A stretch of 64,000 nucleotides of DNA, taken from positions 372,001 through 436,000 of the forward strand of contig NZ_CP099993.1 of the NCBI RefSeq assembly GCF_024138125.1, read 5' to 3'. The DNA comes from Halorussus salilacus (GTDB lineage: Archaea; Halobacteriota; Halobacteria; Halobacteriales; Haladaptataceae). Shown here one piece after another: positions 60,845 through 64,000 of this stretch (within the stretch, counting starts at the first letter, position 1; every line of letters starts with the position of its first letter). Position numbers and translations under genes: made by a program. The notes beneath the pieces were generated by a model. It had not been told where the DNA came from, did no database searches, and saw nothing but the letters and a program-made list of their open reading frames with translations.

Positions 60845-61033
60845 TCTGTCTCCCCCGTTCGTCCCCCAACGGCCACTCGGTTAAGTGTTAAGCGAGTGGT
60901 CGAGAGCGCGTCAGGTCGCCCTCGCCCCGGAACGCGCGGGGCGTCGCGGTCGGCGGCCGTTCTCACGTCGGCGGTCGCGACCGTTCTCGCCCCGGCCGCA
61001 AGTCGCTTTGAAGCGGGGGCCCTCCGTCCGCCC

Positions 61034-61516
61034 ATGTCACTCGAAGGCGAAACCGCACCGGAGTTCGCGCTCGAAAGCACGTCGGGCGGCGAGGTGTCGC
61101 TCGAAGACACACTCGACTCCGGGCCGACGGTCGTGCTGGTCAACCGCGGTCACTGGTGTAGCTTCTGCGCCGAACAGCTCGCGACGTTCAGCCGGGTGTT
61201 CGAGGACCTCCGGTTCAACGACGGCGTCGACGTTCTCCCGGTCGTGACGAGCGAACTGCCGAAACTGGTCGAGATGCGCGACCGGTTCGATTACGACTTC
61301 CAACTGCTCGCCGACCCCGACGGCGAGGTCGCAGAGCGCTACAGCGGCACCGAGGAGACCAGCCACGGCCTGACCGGCGTTGCGGGGACGTACGTCGTCG
61401 ACACCGACGGGGTCGTCCGGTACGAACAGGTCGCCGACCGGCCCGACGACCGGACCTACGGCAACTGGGTCCGGTACTTCATTCGCAACGACTTCGAGGA
61501 CCCCTTCGGGGAGTAG
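61034..61516 (+). CDS. Peroxiredoxin-like (AhpC/TSA, BCP type)
   Basis: A 160-residue thioredoxin-fold protein. VNRGHWCSFCAEQL carries a C-x-x-C where peroxiredoxins have the peroxidatic Cys, followed by LLADPDGEVAERYSG and the GTYVVDTDG strand. It reduces peroxides or alkyl hydroperoxides at the expense of thioredoxin. The ATG at 61034 fits the normal start SLEGETAPEF. It is divergent from the dismutase pair, so superoxide and peroxide removal are neighbours. Confidence 0.85.
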   Translation: MSLEGETAPEFALESTSGGEVSLEDTLDSGPTVVLVNRGHWCSFCAEQLATFSRVFEDLRFNDGVDVLPVVTSELPKLVEMRDRFDYDFQLLADPDGEVAERYSGTEETSHGLTGVAGTYVVDTDGVVRYEQVADRPDDRTYGNWVRYFIRNDFEDPFGE

Positions 61517-61520
61517 AATC

Positions 61521-62954
61521 TCAGTCGTCGCCGCGCGCCTTCTCGAACATCGCGATGGCCTGCTCGCGGCGCTCGGCGTGGTCCACGACGGGCGCGGGGT
61601 AGTCGGGCGCGAGTTCGGCGCGCTCGTCGTCGCTCAGTTCGTGCCACGCGTGAATCTTCTCGGCGGGCACGTCCCGGAGTTCGGGGACGTACTCCCGGAC
61701 GAACTCGGCGTCGGGGTCGTAGCGCTCGCCCTGCGTCATCGGATTGAACACCCGGAAGTACGGCTGGGCGTCCATTCCGGTCGAGGCAGCCCACTGCCAG
61801 CCGCCCGCGTCGTTCCCGGGGTCGTGGTCGACGAGTCTCCGGCGGAACCAGTCGTAGCCCGCCCGCCAGTCGACCATGAGGTCCTTCGTGAGGAACGAGG
61901 CGACCACCATCCGCAGGCGGTTGTGCATCCACGCCTCCTCGCGGAGCTGGCGCATCCCGGCGTCGACGATTGGGTAGCCGGTCCGACCCTCCTTCCACGC
62001 CCGGAGCCCCTTCGGGTCCTCGCGCCACTCGACGGCGTTCTCGTAGCCGCGGTAGTCGCTCGCCACCACGTCGGGGCGGGCGGCGAGGACGTGGGCGTAG
62101 AACTCCCGCCACGCGAGCTGGCGCTGGTACTCGCCGACGGAGGCGGCCTCGCTCCCCTCCTCGTCGGGGCTCCCGTCGGCCCGGGCCATCGCGTCCTCGG
62201 TCGCCCGCCAGACCTCCCGGATTCCGACGGTCCCGTACTTGAGGTGGACCGACAGCCGCGAGGTCCCCTCTCGCGCGGGGTAGTCGCGGTCCTCGGCGTA
62301 CCGGAAGACCGCGTCCCCGCAGAACGCCCGGAGTCGGTCGCGGGCCGACTCGGTGCCGACCGCCGGAACCTCGGCCTCGGGCGCGTCGAATCCGAGGTCG
62401 TCGAGCGTCGGGAGGTCCCCGGCGTCGGAGTCGCCCGCGGCCGGGTCCGTGACGGACCCGGCCGCGGGCGCGTCGAGGGGGTCGTCCTTCTCGCGGTCGC
62501 GCCACTTCTTCCAGAAGTACGAGAACACCGAGTAGTGCTCGCCCGCGTTCGTCCGGATGGAGCCGGGTTCGTGGAGGAGTTCGTCGTGATAGACCGCCCG
62601 CGAGACCCCGGCGTCGTCGAGCGCGAGGCGAACTTCGGCGTCCCGGTCGCGCGCCAGCCCCGAGTAGTCGCGGTTCCACGAGACCGCCTCCGCGCCGTAT
62701 TCGTCGGCGACCCGGGGGAGTTCCTCACGGGGGTCGCCCCGGACGACCAGCAGGTCGCCGCCCAGTTCGCGGTAGTTCGCGCGGAGCGATTCGAGCGCGT
62801 CGAGCAGGGCGGCCGCGCGGGGCGGCGACGCGTGGTCGAGAATCCCGGGGTCGAGGACGAAGACCGGCAGGACCGAGTCGGCCTCCCGGGCGGTCTCCGC
62901 GAGACCGCGGTTGTCGGCGGCCCGGAGGTCCCGGCGGTGCCAGTGAAGATGCAT
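61521..62954 (-). CDS. phr: Deoxyribodipyrimidine photolyase
   Basis: A 477-residue class I-type photolyase that uses light, FADH- and an antenna to repair cyclobutane dimers in DNA. The N-terminal HWHRRDLRAADNRGL starts the antenna domain. The FAD region shows WREFYAHVL, MRQLREEAWMHNRLRMVVAS and DPGNDAGGWQWAASTGMDAQ, all standard. Ends converge with the peroxiredoxin gene. Useful for a sun-exposed halophile. Confidence 0.92.
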   Translation of the reverse strand: MHLHWHRRDLRAADNRGLAETAREADSVLPVFVLDPGILDHASPPRAAALLDALESLRANYRELGGDLLVVRGDPREELPRVADEYGAEAVSWNRDYSGLARDRDAEVRLALDDAGVSRAVYHDELLHEPGSIRTNAGEHYSVFSYFWKKWRDREKDDPLDAPAAGSVTDPAAGDSDAGDLPTLDDLGFDAPEAEVPAVGTESARDRLRAFCGDAVFRYAEDRDYPAREGTSRLSVHLKYGTVGIREVWRATEDAMARADGSPDEEGSEAASVGEYQRQLAWREFYAHVLAARPDVVASDYRGYENAVEWREDPKGLRAWKEGRTGYPIVDAGMRQLREEAWMHNRLRMVVASFLTKDLMVDWRAGYDWFRRRLVDHDPGNDAGGWQWAASTGMDAQPYFRVFNPMTQGERYDPDAEFVREYVPELRDVPAEKIHAWHELSDDERAELAPDYPAPVVDHAERREQAIAMFEKARGDD

Positions 62955-63067
62955 GCGTGGAACGTCGGACCGCCGGATTGTCAAACGCGGTGGTCCGAAC
63001 GCGGTTCCCACGGGAATGATGGGAATCCGGTAATTTTAACGCGGGGGACTGTCTCGAATCGTGTCGT

Positions 63068-63484
63068 ATGACACGAGTTCTCAAAACGTCCGGGTTCCTC
63101 GGACTCGCGGCGATGATGGTCGTCGGACTGTACCAGAACGTGTTGCTGGCGTCGGGGCAGGCCGCCCCCGCCTGGATGATCGGCGGGCACGCCCACCTCG
63201 GCGTGCTGTCCATCCTCGCGATAGTGATGGGATTCGCGGTGGACGCGCTCGGCGTCGTCGGCCGGATTCGGTCGGCGGTCACGGGCCTCTACGTCGTCGG
63301 CCAGTGGTTCCTCCCGCTGACGGTGTGGCTCGCGGGCGGGTTCGGCCTCGGATTCCTCCACCCGACCGCGTTCGTCTGGGGCCTGTGTCTCATCGTCGCG
63401 ATGCTCCTGATGGCGTACCGAACCGCCACCGCGAGCGCCGACGCGGGCGGGCAGGCGCGAGCGAGCGCGCTGGCCGACGACTGA
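63068..63484 (+). CDS. Four-helix membrane protein, haloarchaeal, unknown
   Basis: A 138-residue protein with four membrane segments (about residues 8-28, 38-60, 68-90 and 97-118) and conserved-looking polar residues in GGHAHLGVLSI and HPTAFVWG. The GGHAHLG histidines could hold a metal or haem. No family is recognised with certainty. It is divergent from the photolyase gene. Confidence 0.62.
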   Translation: MTRVLKTSGFLGLAAMMVVGLYQNVLLASGQAAPAWMIGGHAHLGVLSILAIVMGFAVDALGVVGRIRSAVTGLYVVGQWFLPLTVWLAGGFGLGFLHPTAFVWGLCLIVAMLLMAYRTATASADAGGQARASALADD

Positions 63485-63517
63485 CTCGTCCGGATTCGGT
63501 CCCGGCGAGACACCGAT

Positions 63518-64000
63518 TCACGCCGCCGACCCCCCAACTCGCGAGCGTAGCGCCGAGACCGCGATGCCCGCGAAGAACGCGAACCCAACGTTCGTGAGGA
63601 GGCCGAGGACGCCGATACCCACCGTCAGGCCCACCGAGTCGGTCCGGAGGCTCGTCCGGGCCAACTGGGCCGCCACGAGGACGAGCACCACGCCGAGCGC
63701 CGCGAGGGGGAACGCGGCGACCAGTCCGGCCGCGCCGAGCGCCGCCCCGGCGTAGAGGACGCCCAGCACGACGTTCGACCCCGCGGTCCGCGCTCCGAAG
63801 GCGTACTTCCCGGCGACCCCGCCGCTCCCGTGACACATCGGGAACGCGCCGAGCGGGACCGCGACGAGGTTCATCGCGCCCATGCTGGCCGAGAGCTCGT
63901 CGGGCGAGACCTCGGCGTCGAAGAGGTCCGACAGCAGGAGCGAGGTCGCGACCGCGGCGTTGCCCACGGTCATCGCGAGCTGTGCGGCCGTCGCTGAGAG
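63518..64000 (-). CDS. MOT1-like molybdate/sulfate transporter (5' partial)
   Basis: The visible 160 codons run past the window edge. AVPLGAFPMCHGSGGVAGKY followed by FGARTAGSN is the hallmark of MOT1-type (SulP-related) molybdate transporters, and four to five membrane segments follow. The frame is open through 64000, so an apparent ATG at 63973 is internal. It would import molybdate for the molybdenum cofactor. Confidence 0.8.
   Translation of the reverse strand, partial: LSATAAQLAMTVGNAAVATSLLLSDLFDAEVSPDELSASMGAMNLVAVPLGAFPMCHGSGGVAGKYAFGARTAGSNVVLGVLYAGAALGAAGLVAAFPLAALGVVLVLVAAQLARTSLRTDSVGLTVGIGVLGLLTNVGFAFFAGIAVSALRSRVGGSAA

Noticed and set aside
63518-63973. Treating the last gene as complete with the ATG at 63973
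   Set aside because: The frame stays open to the window end with membrane-protein-like codons, and the MOT1 family is longer.

Overview
The window is from a halophilic archaeon (class Halobacteria). It is GC-rich, and its chromosomal proteins are loaded with Asp and Glu. Many genes have a TATA-like box about 25 bases before the start codon and little or no leader. The gene families agree: a PGF-CTERM surface protein, transcription factor TFB, paired Fe/Mn superoxide dismutases, and a membrane-anchored winged-helix regulator.

Left chromosomal flank (1-10.9 kb): the end of a ComEC-like metallo-beta-lactamase protein with a DUF3006 partner; the preQ0 genes queD, queE and queC (archaeosine pathway), interrupted by a membrane protein on the other strand; a 1266-residue surface protein with seven PKD domains; and an EamA exporter. 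Intergenic MITE-like repeats with near-matching ends lie at 1.6, 5.0 and 49.2 kb.

Integrated element (11.09-46.57 kb): a tRNA-Glu(CTC) gene at 46576-46650 is the attachment site. The 44 bases at its 3' end are repeated exactly at 11093-11136, so an element of about 35.5 kb sits between them, with a tyrosine integrase next to the tRNA end and a second integrase 4.5 kb inside. A third, shorter copy at 10935 hints at an earlier insertion. The element carries several defence or DNA-modification modules: (a) a MORC-like GHKL ATPase and a private TFB; (b) a 7-deazaguanine DNA-modification (Dpd-type) locus with a DpdA-like transglycosylase beside a DUF6884/YaaA-like protein, plus a second TGT-family enzyme in a tight operon with a winged-helix protein and an AAA+ ATPase, and between them a GmrSD-type restriction enzyme, a methyltransferase-like protein and an AT-rich orphan; (c) a TrlF-like PHP-SMC protein; (d) a prokaryotic ubiquitin-like conjugation operon: a Ubl with a processable Gly-Gly tail, an E2 with a Cys, an E2-like protein without Cys, a JAB-E1 fusion, two Cys-rich zinc proteins (one RING-like), two small membrane proteins, and a PrimPol-type replication protein at the end; (e) a HerA-type ATPase with a nuclease-like tail; (f) a STAND-like NTPase with helical repeats between the two integrases.

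Right chromosomal flank (46.6-64 kb): a membrane-anchored winged-helix regulator, a collapsed amidohydrolase remnant, an SDR oxidoreductase, a large FAD/4Fe-4S oxidase, an EamA exporter divergent from an Lrp-type regulator, a DUF2971-like protein, ThyX, a small MBL hydrolase, a Rieske protein, a P-loop ATPase pair, two superoxide dismutases, a peroxiredoxin, a photolyase, and a MOT1-like transporter cut by the window end. The oxidative-stress and DNA-repair genes cluster at 59.4-63.0 kb.

The two most interesting parts are the Ubl operon with candidate E3-like zinc proteins (29.3-34.8 kb) and the Dpd-type locus with two TGT enzymes (15.3-24.9 kb). The latter could draw preQ0 from the host queDEC genes 10-20 kb away. 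No CRISPR array was seen.
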